Assembly: GCA_018267275.1 (NCBI GenBank)
Contig: JAFDYV010000007.1
Span: 1-64,000, forward strand
Length of the DNA: 64,000 bases
Direction: 5' to 3'
From: Bacteroidota bacterium
GTDB lineage: Bacteria > Bacteroidota > Bacteroidia > Cytophagales > Cyclobacteriaceae
This document shows positions 18,506 through 26,817 of the stretch, one piece after another. The notes beneath the pieces were generated by a model, which saw only the letters and a list, made by a program, of their open reading frames with translations, did not search any database and was not told the DNA's origin. The position numbers and the translations under genes were made by a program. Each line of letters opens with the position of its first letter. Within the stretch, counting starts at the first letter, position 1.

Positions 18506-19241
18506 TCACTTTAAATTTGCGTAATCCTGCTCAATCAAAGAGAGCGTTCTTTTGGCGTATCCCAAAAGTGTAACCGAGTTTCTGATAAAATACAGATTCG
18601 AGTTTTTTACAAAATGAATCTGGTTCGCAAATTCGTTTAGCGCTTGCGGATCGTAAGAAAGTAATGAAGGATTAGTGGTAGGTTTCTTGAATCCAATTCC
18701 AACAACCATTTGATTGAAAACTTGATTGTCAAATAGCTTATTGAGTGAAGAATATAAAATAACCACCAATGATTCTTCACGGTGCTCAATGTATTGAGTG
18801 ATTGTGCGGACTTGCTCATCGTAAATTTGAAGTGCGTTAGACACTTTACGCTTGCGGATCAGACGCCAATTGCCAGAGTTCCTTAATTGAATCAATGTTC
18901 GGTCGTGGCTAAAGAATCGGTAGGTGCGGGGTGCCCATCGTGCAAAGTAGTATATTTCGTTACCATGTTGCTTTACCTGTGAACTGTGTACCATGTTAGC
19001 AAGGAGTCCAGCATCTTGTCTTTCTTCTTCCTCTGGATGATGATACTATCCAGTGTGTAAATACCCTGACGCAAGTCCTCCGCTACTGATTATACATATC
19101 CAACTCTCTGTCTTTCTCCCCGAAATTTTCACGTATGTTTTCGGAAAAGAACCCCGCGGTAATGGCTAGAAATACCATTAAGAATTCAAAAAAATATTTT
19201 TTGAATTTTTTCAGCTTTGAGGTTGAGGTCGATTCGTCCAT
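18506..19241 (-). pseudogene. Frameshifted Bacteroidota membrane-anchored protein
   Basis: Three reading frames on the minus strand line up as one decayed gene. Frame 1 starts at ATG 19241 and gives a Lys-rich start, FFEFLMVFLAITAGFFSENI (one membrane helix) and a Glu/Arg-rich stretch, ending at TAG 19083-19085. Frame 2 (about 19080-18976) reads EDLRQGIYTLDSI and DKMLDSLL, as expected next. Frame 3 (18994-18506, 162 codons) holds the rest (HGNEIYYFARWAPRTY, LRNSGNWRLIRKRKVSNAL). The order matches a family very common in Bacteroidota: N-terminal anchor, coiled segment, then a globular part. At least two indels are needed. Function is unknown. Confidence 0.65.
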
Positions 19242-19430
19242 ATTATCAAGTGAATTCAATATTTGAAAGTTACAAAAAATTATGCCACTAAAGTCAAATG
19301 TCAGGTGTGTCTTCTTTCAGGCATAGTCTCGATTCCCGCGTTTGGCGCGTTTACGGCCGTAAAACTTCTTGGTATTTGCAAACATAGATTTGCTTTTGCT
19401 ATATTGAGTTTATTAACTAATCCCTATCCC

Positions 19431-19844
19431 ATGAAAACAAGTATTTTGGTTTCGTTTGTTTTACTTTTATGCTCGTTCAGCCTTTTAGCTCAGTCTGATA
19501 AGCATAAGGTGGTTATTCAATTCAATGATGCAGATTCTGTTTCCCAAACCAGAGTTTTAATGCAAGTGGAGAACATCAGAAAAGTTTGGGCAACTGCAGA
19601 TATAGCTGTGGTATGTTTAAGCGGTGGTTTAGATTTGCTCACAAAAAAAGGAAGTAAAGTCAGTCAGCAAATTAGCGACTGGAAACAAAAGGGCGTTGAA
19701 TTTTTAGCCTGCAACAATACAATGAATCTTCGGAAAATATCGAAAGACGACCTCATTGCTCCGGCAGTTGTGATTCCCTCGGCTGTGATTGAATTGGCGG
19801 TTAAGCAAGAAGCGGGATGGTCGTACTTTAGAGGGGGCAAATAG
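19431..19844 (+). CDS. Exported DsrE/DsrF-like protein
   Basis: A 137-residue protein with a signal peptide (MKTSILVSFVLLLCSFSLLA) and a DsrE-like fold pattern: HKVVIQFNDAD, strand ADIAVVCLSGG, and ACNNTM containing the cysteine conserved in this family. Periplasmic DsrE-like proteins are widespread in Bacteroidota, with a suspected sulfur or redox role. An in-frame upstream extension exists from 19263, but it lacks a sensible start and hides the signal peptide, so I place the start at ATG 19431. It converges on rarD. Confidence 0.75.
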   Translation: MKTSILVSFVLLLCSFSLLAQSDKHKVVIQFNDADSVSQTRVLMQVENIRKVWATADIAVVCLSGGLDLLTKKGSKVSQQISDWKQKGVEFLACNNTMNLRKISKDDLIAPAVVIPSAVIELAVKQEAGWSYFRGGK

Positions 19845-19871
19845 ACGGGGCCCAAGAATACATTGATTCGC

Positions 19872-20756
19872 TTAAGACTTCCGTAGTCGTCTCAACACAG
19901 GTAGGTTGAACATGACCAGCGCGATGCCGATAACTGCATAACCGATCACTTGGGTGGCGGTAGCAGTTTCATCAAGCACAAAAAAAGCGAGCGTAAAGTT
20001 GATCAGTGGATTGATGTACATCAGAATTCCGATGGTGGCCGCATCAATTTTGTTGAGCGCGTACAAATTGAGGAATAACGGCAGCACTGTAAAAAAAAGT
20101 GCGATGCAAAACACGATTCCGAAAAACGAATAGTCTATCGTGACTGAGCCAACCAATTGACCGAAGAACAGATTCATTATCAAAAAAGCGAAGGCCACTT
20201 GCACCGCCAACACTATCAATCGATTGAAGCCTTGGTTTTTGCGTTGGGTAACCAGGTATAAAGCATACGAGAAGGCAATCAGCAGGCTGTACCATAATTC
20301 CTGCACATTGTTGATACCCATGAGCACACAGCTAATGGCGCACAGCAAAATGGAAAGCCATTGAATGGCAATTAGTTTTTCTCGGAGCAGTATGTAGCCC
20401 AGCCCGGCCGTGATGACGGGGCAGATCAAGTATGAGAACGAGGCAGTTTTGACGTTTACGGCATTTACCACGTAAATAAAAATCAACCAGTTAACTGTGA
20501 GTAAAACACCGCCTAACAACGTGAGTACAATCGTACTCGTTTTGGCTTTTGCATTGAGTGACTTGAATAGCGCAATATTTTCACCCGTTTTTTTCCGCAT
20601 GAATGCAGCGAGAATGACTATCAAAATGCCGAGTGAAAACAGGATACGAAAATATAGAATTTCACCTGCGGGGTGTGCGCCTACCGTGCGCAAAACCAAA
20701 GGGAAGAAACCCCAAACAAGAAAGGCCGTGATGGCAGAAACGTAGTGCTTGTTCAT
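19872..20756 (-). CDS. rarD: RarD-like EamA-family transporter
   Basis: A 294-residue integral membrane protein with about ten hydrophobic helices in two EamA halves. The N-terminus AITAFLVWGFFPLVLR and the following motif EILYFRILFSLGILI are characteristic of the RarD branch (named from E. coli; the substrate is not firmly known). It is the third gene of a minus-strand run hydrolase-MFS-rarD, 49 bp after the MFS gene. Confidence 0.85.
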   Translation of the reverse strand: MNKHYVSAITAFLVWGFFPLVLRTVGAHPAGEILYFRILFSLGILIVILAAFMRKKTGENIALFKSLNAKAKTSTIVLTLLGGVLLTVNWLIFIYVVNAVNVKTASFSYLICPVITAGLGYILLREKLIAIQWLSILLCAISCVLMGINNVQELWYSLLIAFSYALYLVTQRKNQGFNRLIVLAVQVAFAFLIMNLFFGQLVGSVTIDYSFFGIVFCIALFFTVLPLFLNLYALNKIDAATIGILMYINPLINFTLAFFVLDETATATQVIGYAVIGIALVMFNLPVLRRLRKS

Positions 20757-20805
20757 AAATCCGGCCGCTAGATAGCAAAAAAGAAATTGCTTTGTTGAAA
20801 AAATA

Positions 20806-21990
20806 CTACAATGAAGGTGGGAGCTGTCTCTTTGATGAAGGCGAGACCAGAGCCGCTAAACCAAACAGCGGTCCGATGGCAAGGAATATCAGAAACATGG
20901 GAAATGGTAAGATTTGTGCCAGCCAACGAAATAACTGTAAGCTGATGATTGTAATGCCAAAGCCCATGCACGTAACGATCGTGAGTGTGGAGCCTCGCCA
21001 CTCCGCAGTTGCAGCTTGCGATACGAGGGCAGAGAAGAGTGGTGAATCTGCAATAACTGAAATTCCCCAAAGGCACAAAAATGAGAGTACAAACAAAGTA
21101 GATGTGCTTTGCAGCAAAATTGGTGATAACAAACAACACACACAGGAAATGGATAACGCCCAGGTTGCCACTTTTTTTTCACCAAATCGTTGACCCAACA
21201 AGCCGCTGGCTGCGCAAGCCAAACTGCCAATGCCTATCACTACAAAAGACCACAAGGGTACATTAAGTTGTTTTTGTTGTAGCGTGTTGTACTCGTTTAA
21301 TAGAATAGGCACCAATGCCCAAAACGTGTACAACTCCCACATGTGACCAAAGTAGCCGAACGCAGCTTTGCGAAGGTTTTTTTGTTGAAAGCCCTGGCGT
21401 AAGTTCGCCAGTGAAAACCGTGCGCACGTTTTGCGGTAGGGGCCATCGGGTACCAACCAGAAAATAAGTAAACCACCCAATAAAGCAAGGACTGAAGGTG
21501 TGATCACGACCACTTTCCAGTCTACATGGGCCAACAATGTTGCTACCAAGTGGGGCAGTGCCGTGCCGAGTACCAATGCACCTACCAAAAATCCAAGCGA
21601 TTTGCCCAAGCCCTGTTGAAAGTAGTCTGCAGCGATTTTCATCCCCACCGGATAGATGCCGGCCAGAAAAAAACCTGTGCAGAAACGAAATAGTAGCAAT
21701 GTGTTGGATGAAGCACTCGGCAGTTTCAATCCCCAATTGAAACCTGCCGCAACAACGGCACTCAAAAAAAATATCTTCGATGGTGAGAATCGGTCTACCA
21801 ATGCCATGAGGGCAAAAAGCAACGTGCCACAAATAAAGCCCAGTTGCACAGCGCTGGTAAAGTGTGCAACAAATTTGGTCTGATGGGCGGTGCTGAGATG
21901 ATGGGCGATGGCATTGCCAGAAAACCAAAGTGAGGTGCAGAGAAACTGGGAGACAACAATTAGCGCGAGTTTGCTGCGTTGGCTTGACAT
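20806..21990 (-). CDS. Major facilitator superfamily transporter
   Basis: A 394-residue protein with twelve predicted membrane helices. It shows an MFS-like loop between TM2 and TM3 (LMALVDRFSPSKIFF) and a Gly-rich TM5 region (GKSLGFLVGALVLGTALPHL). The resemblance is to the CynX/NarK-like or drug/organic-anion branches, but nothing fixes the substrate. Its start is 4 bp after the stop of the alpha/beta hydrolase gene, so the two are cotranscribed. Export or uptake of a compound handled by that hydrolase is conceivable, but this is inference. Confidence 0.85.
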   Translation of the reverse strand: MSSQRSKLALIVVSQFLCTSLWFSGNAIAHHLSTAHQTKFVAHFTSAVQLGFICGTLLFALMALVDRFSPSKIFFLSAVVAAGFNWGLKLPSASSNTLLLFRFCTGFFLAGIYPVGMKIAADYFQQGLGKSLGFLVGALVLGTALPHLVATLLAHVDWKVVVITPSVLALLGGLLIFWLVPDGPYRKTCARFSLANLRQGFQQKNLRKAAFGYFGHMWELYTFWALVPILLNEYNTLQQKQLNVPLWSFVVIGIGSLACAASGLLGQRFGEKKVATWALSISCVCCLLSPILLQSTSTLFVLSFLCLWGISVIADSPLFSALVSQAATAEWRGSTLTIVTCMGFGITIISLQLFRWLAQILPFPMFLIFLAIGPLFGLAALVSPSSKRQLPPSL

Positions 21991-21994
21991 TTGA

Positions 21995-22855
21995 TTATTT
22001 TAGGTTGCCTCGAAACGTTAAATAAGCCTGTAGCACCAACGCAGGTTTTTCCAATTGTGGATAGTGACCGCAATCTTCAATTTCAACGACAGACGATTGA
22101 GGAACCAATTCGCGGTAGCGCTTCACCATATGTGCGCCAGATACGGGATCACTCACGCCATCGATCAACAACAATGGGCAATTTGCATTTTGGATCGCAG
22201 CCAGCCAACGTTCACGATTGACCCTTCGCTCAAGTATGTACCGAATAAGTTTGTGGGCAATGCGGTGGCCATTGTGGTGTGTAATCAGCTCATAATGGCA
22301 GCGAAGTTCTTGCTCACTGGGGGATTGAGAGAAGATGATTGAAAATGATTTTGAGAAAGCTCGATAATTGAACAATCGCGATATTAAAAAACCAAATGGA
22401 CCGAGCAGCAATTTTTGTGTACGCGTAGGGCGGTGTGTTTCTGGAAACAGCCCACCATTCAAAAAACAGCAAGATAGAATTTGGTTCGATTTATGATCAA
22501 ACTGCCGCGCCAAAAGTTCTTGTGCTACAGAGTCGCCAATGTCGTGCGCCATGATATGATACCGGGAAATCCCCAGGTGTTTCAAAAGTTGTTCGGTCAA
22601 CTCCGCCTGGTCTTGCAAGCTATATGCATAATGGCGCGGCTTATCAGATAAGCCAAAGCCGATAAAATCGAGTGCAATCAATTGGTATTTCTCTTTGAGT
22701 GCATCCCATAGCGAACACCAATCCCATGACGAAGTTGGGAATCCGTGTAAGAGAAGCAATGGAGTGCCAGCGCGTTCTGTTTTATAAAAAATGGAATGGC
22801 CTTGGTATTGAAAGTACCGGCCGGAGGATTGCCATTGTACGAGGGCGGGATGCAT
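21995..22855 (-). CDS. Alpha/beta hydrolase, epoxide hydrolase/haloalkane dehalogenase-like
   Basis: A 286-residue cytoplasmic hydrolase. The oxyanion-hole motif LLHGFPTSSWDW is at about residues 35-46 and LDFIGFGLSDKP at 62-73. The nucleophile elbow reads AHDIGDS, so the nucleophile is Asp105 rather than Ser. That is typical of epoxide hydrolases and haloalkane dehalogenases. The catalytic His sits in EDCGHYPQLEKP near the C-terminus, and an acidic residue is available in LLIDGVSDPV. It is the first gene of the run with the MFS and RarD transporters. Its substrate is unknown. Confidence 0.85.
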   Translation of the reverse strand: MHPALVQWQSSGRYFQYQGHSIFYKTERAGTPLLLLHGFPTSSWDWCSLWDALKEKYQLIALDFIGFGLSDKPRHYAYSLQDQAELTEQLLKHLGISRYHIMAHDIGDSVAQELLARQFDHKSNQILSCCFLNGGLFPETHRPTRTQKLLLGPFGFLISRLFNYRAFSKSFSIIFSQSPSEQELRCHYELITHHNGHRIAHKLIRYILERRVNRERWLAAIQNANCPLLLIDGVSDPVSGAHMVKRYRELVPQSSVVEIEDCGHYPQLEKPALVLQAYLTFRGNLK

Positions 22856-22984
22856 TTTGTAAAGATATCTTCAGATAGCTGAAGTACAAGGAGTTGTCAA
22901 ATGCACCTCAAAAATTTGGGATCATTATTCTGTCACCATTAAGGTTAAAAAGGCTATTTTCGCACCAAAATTTTGACAACCACT

Positions 22985-23959
22985 ATGAGCAACCGCCCGA
23001 TTTCCGCCTTTATCGAAAAAAACTATCTGCATTTTAATGCTGCCGCCTTGGTAGATGCTGCCAAAGGCTACAAAAAACACATTGCCGAAGGCAAAAAAAT
23101 GCTGGTATCGCTGGCGGGTGCCATGAGCACGGGCGAGTTGGGTATCAGCTTTGCCGAAATGATTCGCCAAAACAAAGTGCATATTATTTCCTGCACGGGC
23201 GCGAACCTCGAAGAGGACATCATGAACTTGGTGGCGCACTCGCACTACAAGCGCATCCCTAACTACAGAGATTTAACACCCGAGCAAGAGTGGGATTTGC
23301 TACAAAACCATTTGAACCGCGTGACGGATACGTGTATCCCTGAAGAAGAAGCGTTTAGAAGATTGCAGGCACATCTATTTAAAGTATGGAAAGATGCTGA
23401 AGACAAAGGCGAGCGTTTGTTTCCGCACGAGTTCATGTTCCGCATGATCAACAGTGGCGATTTGAAACAATACTACGAAATCGACCCGAAGAATAGCTGG
23501 ATGATTGCGGCCGCTGAGAAAAACATGCCGATGGTGGTGCCGGGTTGGGAAGACAGTACGATGGGAAATATTTTTGCTTCGTATGTGTTGACAGGCGAAC
23601 TGAAGGCCAGCACCATGAAGAGCGGAATCGAATACATGGTATGGTTGGCTGATTGGTATACCAACAATGCGGGCAAAGACGGTATCGGGTTTTTCCAGAT
23701 TGGCGGTGGCATTGCAGGCGATTTTCCGATTTGCGTGGTGCCGATGTTGCACCAAGATTTAGAACGCGATGGTGTACCGTTCTGGAGTTACTTCTGCCAG
23801 ATTTCTGATTCCACCACCAGCTACGGTTCGTACTCGGGTGCCGTACCGAACGAAAAAATTACATGGGGCAAGTTGAGCATCGATACGCCCAAGTTTATTG
23901 TAGAGAGTGATGCTACAATTGTAGCGCCTTTGATGTTTGCTTATATTTTGGATATGTAA
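22985..23959 (+). CDS. Deoxyhypusine synthase-family protein
   Basis: A 324-residue NAD-dependent enzyme of the deoxyhypusine synthase fold. The eukaryotic enzyme transfers the aminobutyl group of spermidine to eIF5A. Bacteria lack eIF5A, and several bacterial relatives make homospermidine instead. The lysine that forms the enzyme-imine intermediate appears as Lys296 in ITWGK. Other shared segments are LAGAMSTGELG, SCTGANLEED, FFQIGGGIAGDFPI and STTSYGSYSGA. The start is ATG 22985; a TTG four codons earlier is less likely. With speA and the arginase-family gene nearby it may belong to polyamine metabolism, but the acceptor is unknown. Confidence 0.85.
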   Translation: MSNRPISAFIEKNYLHFNAAALVDAAKGYKKHIAEGKKMLVSLAGAMSTGELGISFAEMIRQNKVHIISCTGANLEEDIMNLVAHSHYKRIPNYRDLTPEQEWDLLQNHLNRVTDTCIPEEEAFRRLQAHLFKVWKDAEDKGERLFPHEFMFRMINSGDLKQYYEIDPKNSWMIAAAEKNMPMVVPGWEDSTMGNIFASYVLTGELKASTMKSGIEYMVWLADWYTNNAGKDGIGFFQIGGGIAGDFPICVVPMLHQDLERDGVPFWSYFCQISDSTTSYGSYSGAVPNEKITWGKLSIDTPKFIVESDATIVAPLMFAYILDM

Positions 23960-23962
23960 TTT

Positions 23963-24039
23963 TTAACCGCAGAGGCGCGAAAGAACGCAAAGGCGATTCT
24001 TACCACAACTCTGCGAACCTCTGCCCGCTTTGCGGTTAA
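23963..24039. repeat. Left 77-bp repeat flanking the GxxExxY gene
   Basis: The element begins TTAACCGC and ends GCGGTTAA, an exact 8-bp inverted pair. Its interior also pairs partly (CAGAGGCGCG with CCTCTGCCCG-like segments), so it can fold as a long imperfect hairpin. It matches the copy at 24464-24540 in direct orientation, with about eight mismatches and one single-base indel. It starts 3 bp after the deoxyhypusine-synthase-family stop and ends 7 bp before the GxxExxY start codon. Confidence 0.8.
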
Positions 24040-24046
24040 TTGTTTT

Positions 24047-24379
24047 ATGACAGAAAACGAGATTTCAGAAAAGATAATCGGTTGCGCCATCCAAGTCCAT
24101 CGTGAACTAGGCCCGGGGCTACTGGAATCATCCTATGAAACAGCGCTCGAATATGAACTAGTTCAGATTGGTTTGTTGGTAGAACGACAAAAACCTCTTC
24201 CTCTTATCTACAAAGATGTACGACTTGACTGCGGGTATCGTGTAGACTTGCTTGTTGAAAAGAAAGTAGTTGTTGAACTGAAGGCTGTGGAAGCGTTAAA
24301 TGATTTATTTTTAGCTCAGACGCTTACTTACCTAAAGCTGACTAATTGCAAGTTAGGCCTACTCGCGTGTAGTGAATAA
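24047..24379 (+). CDS. GxxExxY protein (PD-(D/E)XK-like fold)
   Basis: A 110-residue member of the GxxExxY family, found scattered across many bacterial phyla with an unknown role. The naming motif is GPGLLESSYETAL. The later residues YRVDLLVEKKVVVELKAVE carry the D...ExK pattern of PD-(D/E)XK nuclease-like folds (Asp about 69, Glu about 79, Lys about 81). Most members are about 120-135 residues; this one stops soon after LKLGLL-type sequence, so the C-terminus looks short by 10-20 residues. It lies between two 77-bp direct repeats, suggesting that the gene plus repeats moved as a unit. Confidence 0.8.
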   Translation: MTENEISEKIIGCAIQVHRELGPGLLESSYETALEYELVQIGLLVERQKPLPLIYKDVRLDCGYRVDLLVEKKVVVELKAVEALNDLFLAQTLTYLKLTNCKLGLLACSE

Positions 24380-24463
24380 GCTCTAAAATATTTCGATTGA
24401 ATTCTTTTTACCGCAGACTTTGTGTCCTTCGTGGTCTATTTTTAGAATATTTTTCTTAAATTT

Positions 24464-24540
24464 TTACCGCTGAGGGCGCGAAGGGACGCAAAGGCGATTC
24501 TTACTACCACTCTGCGAACCTCTGCGCGCTTCGCGGTTAA
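24464..24540. repeat. Right 77-bp repeat flanking the GxxExxY gene
   Basis: This is the second copy of the element at 23963. It is in the same orientation and again ends in GCGGTTAA, with a one-base-degenerate left end (TTTACCGC). A partial third version, containing ACCGCAGACTTTGTGTCCTTC, is visible at about 24411-24435 between the gene and this copy. The copy ends 5 bp before the stop codon of the anti-sigma gene. Confidence 0.75.
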
Positions 24541-24545
24541 TCTTA

Positions 24546-25052
24546 CTAAAACTGATGCATCCGTTTTTGAAACAACGGCTTCAGCACCGTGCGATCTAAC
24601 ACCACAAATGAAATTGCACTGGCCACAATCAAAATGCCGTTGATGATCAGATTGCTATTGACGTTAAAGGCAGGGATTGACTGCTTCAACTGTGGAAGTG
24701 CCAGCTCTTTGGTAGCGATGTTGAGTTGGTCTCCGTAAAATCCATTCCCCAAGAAGAAAGAAACAACCAACACAGCCACAACAACGCCAACGAATAATAA
24801 AAAACCATTACGTGGAGAAAAACCTGCGCTAAGGCGCTTTCGGTTAAGATCACTTAAAACACTTTCGGTAAAATCTTTAGAGGGCTGCTGCACGCTTTGC
24901 TTTGAAAAAGTTTGTGCTAATAACCTAAACATTTCAAGGCGCTCGCGCAGGCGCGGAGAGGTCAGCAACTCACGCTCCAACTGCGCACGCTCTTCCGCTG
25001 GCAGTAAGCCGTCTAAGTAGTCCATCATCTTTTCATCCAAGCTGCTGTTCAT
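24546..25052 (-). CDS. Probable anti-sigma factor with two membrane helices
   Basis: A 168-residue protein. The N-terminal 50 residues (MMDYLDGLLPAEERAQLEREL) match the ECF anti-sigma domain pattern, without the zinc-binding HxxxCxxC set. Two hydrophobic segments follow, near residues 82-102 (NGFLLFVGVVVAVLVVSFFLG) and 137-155, with about 35 periplasmic residues between. It starts 2 bp after the sigma-factor stop, the usual sigma/anti-sigma pairing. It should hold the sigma factor at the inner membrane until a signal arrives. The call rests on position and the N-terminal pattern. Confidence 0.75.
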   Translation of the reverse strand: MNSSLDEKMMDYLDGLLPAEERAQLERELLTSPRLRERLEMFRLLAQTFSKQSVQQPSKDFTESVLSDLNRKRLSAGFSPRNGFLLFVGVVVAVLVVSFFLGNGFYGDQLNIATKELALPQLKQSIPAFNVNSNLIINGILIVASAISFVVLDRTVLKPLFQKRMHQF

Positions 25053-25054
25053 AG

Positions 25055-25612
25055 CTATAAAGTTAATGCTTCTTTTTTCAATAAAAGAGTGAGTTCATTG
25101 GCCAACCGCTGCCGCGCCCGGTGTATGCGCACCTTTACCGTATTTACCGGTTGTTGCATAATGCCGGCTACTTCCTCCAATGAAAACTCTTGCAAATAAA
25201 ATAACTGCACTGCCAGTTGGTCTGCTTCATTTAATTGCTTCAGCGCCTTGGCCACATAGCGGTGTTTGTCCTCCTGTTCAAGGGTATGTTCTCCTTCGTG
25301 TGTGAGGCTAAGCGTTCGGCTTTCAATTTCCGTAAAAACCACTTTCTGCTTGCGTTTGTAACTGACGGCCGTATTGAAGACAATTCGGTACAACCAAGTG
25401 CTAAACTTTGAATCGCCTTTAAAGGTGTGCAGGTACTGATATGCTTTGATGAATGCATCTTGCGCTGCTTCTTCTGCTTCTCCACGCTGGTTTAAAATCT
25501 TTAACGCGATGGTAAAAGCATACGATTTGTAATGATCTACCAACATGCGGTAAGCCTGCTTATCACCCGTGCGCACACGGTCAATCAATTGTGGTTCGTT
25601 GGGTAGCGACAA
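25055..25612 (-). CDS. ECF RNA polymerase sigma factor
   Basis: A 185-residue sigma-70 family protein of the extracytoplasmic-function type. Region 2 is visible as GEAEEAAQDAFIKAYQYL, then FSTWLYRIVFNTAVSYKRK. Region 4 is visible as LNEADQLAVQLFYLQEFSLEEVAGIM and VNTVKVRIHRARQRL, the helix-turn-helix that reads the -35 box. It is the middle gene of DUF6249-sigma-anti-sigma, 12 bp after the first. Its targets cannot be deduced. Confidence 0.93.
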   Translation of the reverse strand: MSLPNEPQLIDRVRTGDKQAYRMLVDHYKSYAFTIALKILNQRGEAEEAAQDAFIKAYQYLHTFKGDSKFSTWLYRIVFNTAVSYKRKQKVVFTEIESRTLSLTHEGEHTLEQEDKHRYVAKALKQLNEADQLAVQLFYLQEFSLEEVAGIMQQPVNTVKVRIHRARQRLANELTLLLKKEALTL

Positions 25613-25624
25613 GCAATTAACTGT

Positions 25625-25963
25625 TTATCGCTTTTCTTGCTTCGACTCGATGACGTAGGCTAATCCTAAGCCGGCTCCGCCAAAAATGAATAGCATCGAG
25701 AAGTAAGCGACTTCCTCCATATCGAAGGTGCGGTCTAACCAATAGCCTAATAGCAAGCCAATGCCGCAGCCCACAAACAATAACGACCAGCGTAGGGGAG
25801 TAACCCTGCTTTCGCTGTCTTTGAACAAATCAGGGGAGAGGCCTTTATCAATCATGGCCATGCGCTCTATGTTTTTGTATTTGCGCAGATATACGACCAT
25901 TATAAATGCGCCAAGTGTGATGATGATAGGGAGCGATATCCCCATAATTGCTTCGGTATGCAT
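25625..25963 (-). CDS. DUF6249-like membrane protein
   Basis: A 112-residue protein with three hydrophobic helices (about residues 8-25, 58-76 and 86-104). Between the first two lies MAMIDKGLSPDLF, a motif I associate with DUF6249 proteins that often precede ECF sigma factors in Bacteroidota. Its role is unknown. It is the first gene of this three-gene operon, which suggests a role in sensing or anchoring, but that is inference. Confidence 0.75.
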   Translation of the reverse strand: MHTEAIMGISLPIIITLGAFIMVVYLRKYKNIERMAMIDKGLSPDLFKDSESRVTPLRWSLLFVGCGIGLLLGYWLDRTFDMEEVAYFSMLFIFGGAGLGLAYVIESKQEKR

Positions 25964-26111
25964 AGTTTTTTTGTTTTGGCTCTTTGACGCTGTCTTTCTT
26001 GGCCAGGTTACAGATCTGTGAATAACATTATGTGAAATTAAGCGAAAAATTACAGAACCGGCATTTTACTGGTAGGCTAAAACTCATTAACTATGTGCTT
26101 GAAACAATGCC

Positions 26112-26747
26112 ATGGCGGACGCTTCTATCATCCAAAAATATTTTCCAACCCTTACCGATCAGCAGCAAAAACAATTTGCGATGCTGGGTGATTTGTATCG
26201 TGAATGGAACGATAAGATCAACGTGATATCCAGAAAAGATGTCGACAATCTTTATGTGAATCATGTATTGCATTCATTGGGCATCGCTAAGGTGATGCAA
26301 TTTCGCCCGGGTGCTTTGGTGTTAGACGTTGGCACAGGCGGTGGCTTTCCCGGGATACCGCTGGCCATTATGTTTCCGGAAACACAGTTCCACTTAGTTG
26401 ATTCCATTGGCAAGAAAATTACCGTAGTAAAGGCGGTGGCCGAGGGAGCGGGCATAACGAACGTAACAGCGGAACAAATACGTGCTGAGCAATTGAAAGC
26501 CCGTTATGATTTTGTGGTGAGCCGGGCCGTTACCCGCATGAAAGAATTTTACGGGTGGATACACAAAAACATCCGCCCCGATTCACTGCATTCATTGGAT
26601 AATGGAATCTTGTACTTAAAGGGTGGCGATTTGGATGAAGAGATGAATGAGCTAAAAAGGCGCTACAGCACTTACGACCTTACCGAATATTTTCAGGAAG
26701 AATTTTTTCAAACCAAGAAGGTGGTGTACGTACCGGTGTTTAACTAG
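26112..26747 (+). CDS. rsmG: 16S rRNA (guanine527-N7)-methyltransferase
   Basis: RsmG methylates G527 of 16S rRNA at N7 using S-adenosylmethionine; loss confers low-level streptomycin resistance in several bacteria. The 211-residue protein has the family length. WNDKINVISRKD lies in the N-terminal region, the SAM-binding LDVGTGGGFPGIPLAI at about residues 71-86, and FVVSRAVTRM at about residue 137. It stands alone and converges on crcB; a short repeat cluster separates them. Confidence 0.93.
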   Translation: MADASIIQKYFPTLTDQQQKQFAMLGDLYREWNDKINVISRKDVDNLYVNHVLHSLGIAKVMQFRPGALVLDVGTGGGFPGIPLAIMFPETQFHLVDSIGKKITVVKAVAEGAGITNVTAEQIRAEQLKARYDFVVSRAVTRMKEFYGWIHKNIRPDSLHSLDNGILYLKGGDLDEEMNELKRRYSTYDLTEYFQEEFFQTKKVVYVPVFN

Positions 26748-26810
26748 ATGCTTGATACTAGATGCTAGATACTAAATTCTTGCAGCAGTATCCAGAATCC
26801 AGAATCCAGC
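26744..26810. repeat. Intergenic cluster of short degenerate repeats
   Basis: Units of the type TAGATGCTNGATAC occur about three times at 26744-26775. AATCCAGAATCCAG-type units follow at 26791-26810 in roughly the complementary sense, so the cluster could fold. It lies between the convergent rsmG and crcB genes and overlaps the rsmG stop by a few bases. A similar unit appears inside the mutase linker at 55512-55543. Confidence 0.5.
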
Positions 26811-26817
26811 TTTCAGG

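Noticed and set aside
18976..19080. Middle piece of the pseudogene considered as a separate small ORF
   Set aside because: It has no start codon of its own, and the sequence continues the family pattern between the anchor and the main body.
21263..21928. 221-codon ORF in another frame of the MFS transporter
   Set aside because: It is a same-strand shadow frame. The translation is Cys/His/Arg-rich with no hydrophobic pattern, while the MFS frame shows twelve helices.
24380..24463. Reading frame past the GxxExxY stop as a restored C-terminus by frameshift
   Set aside because: No frame gives a convincing continuation of the family C-terminus. I only note that the protein looks short.
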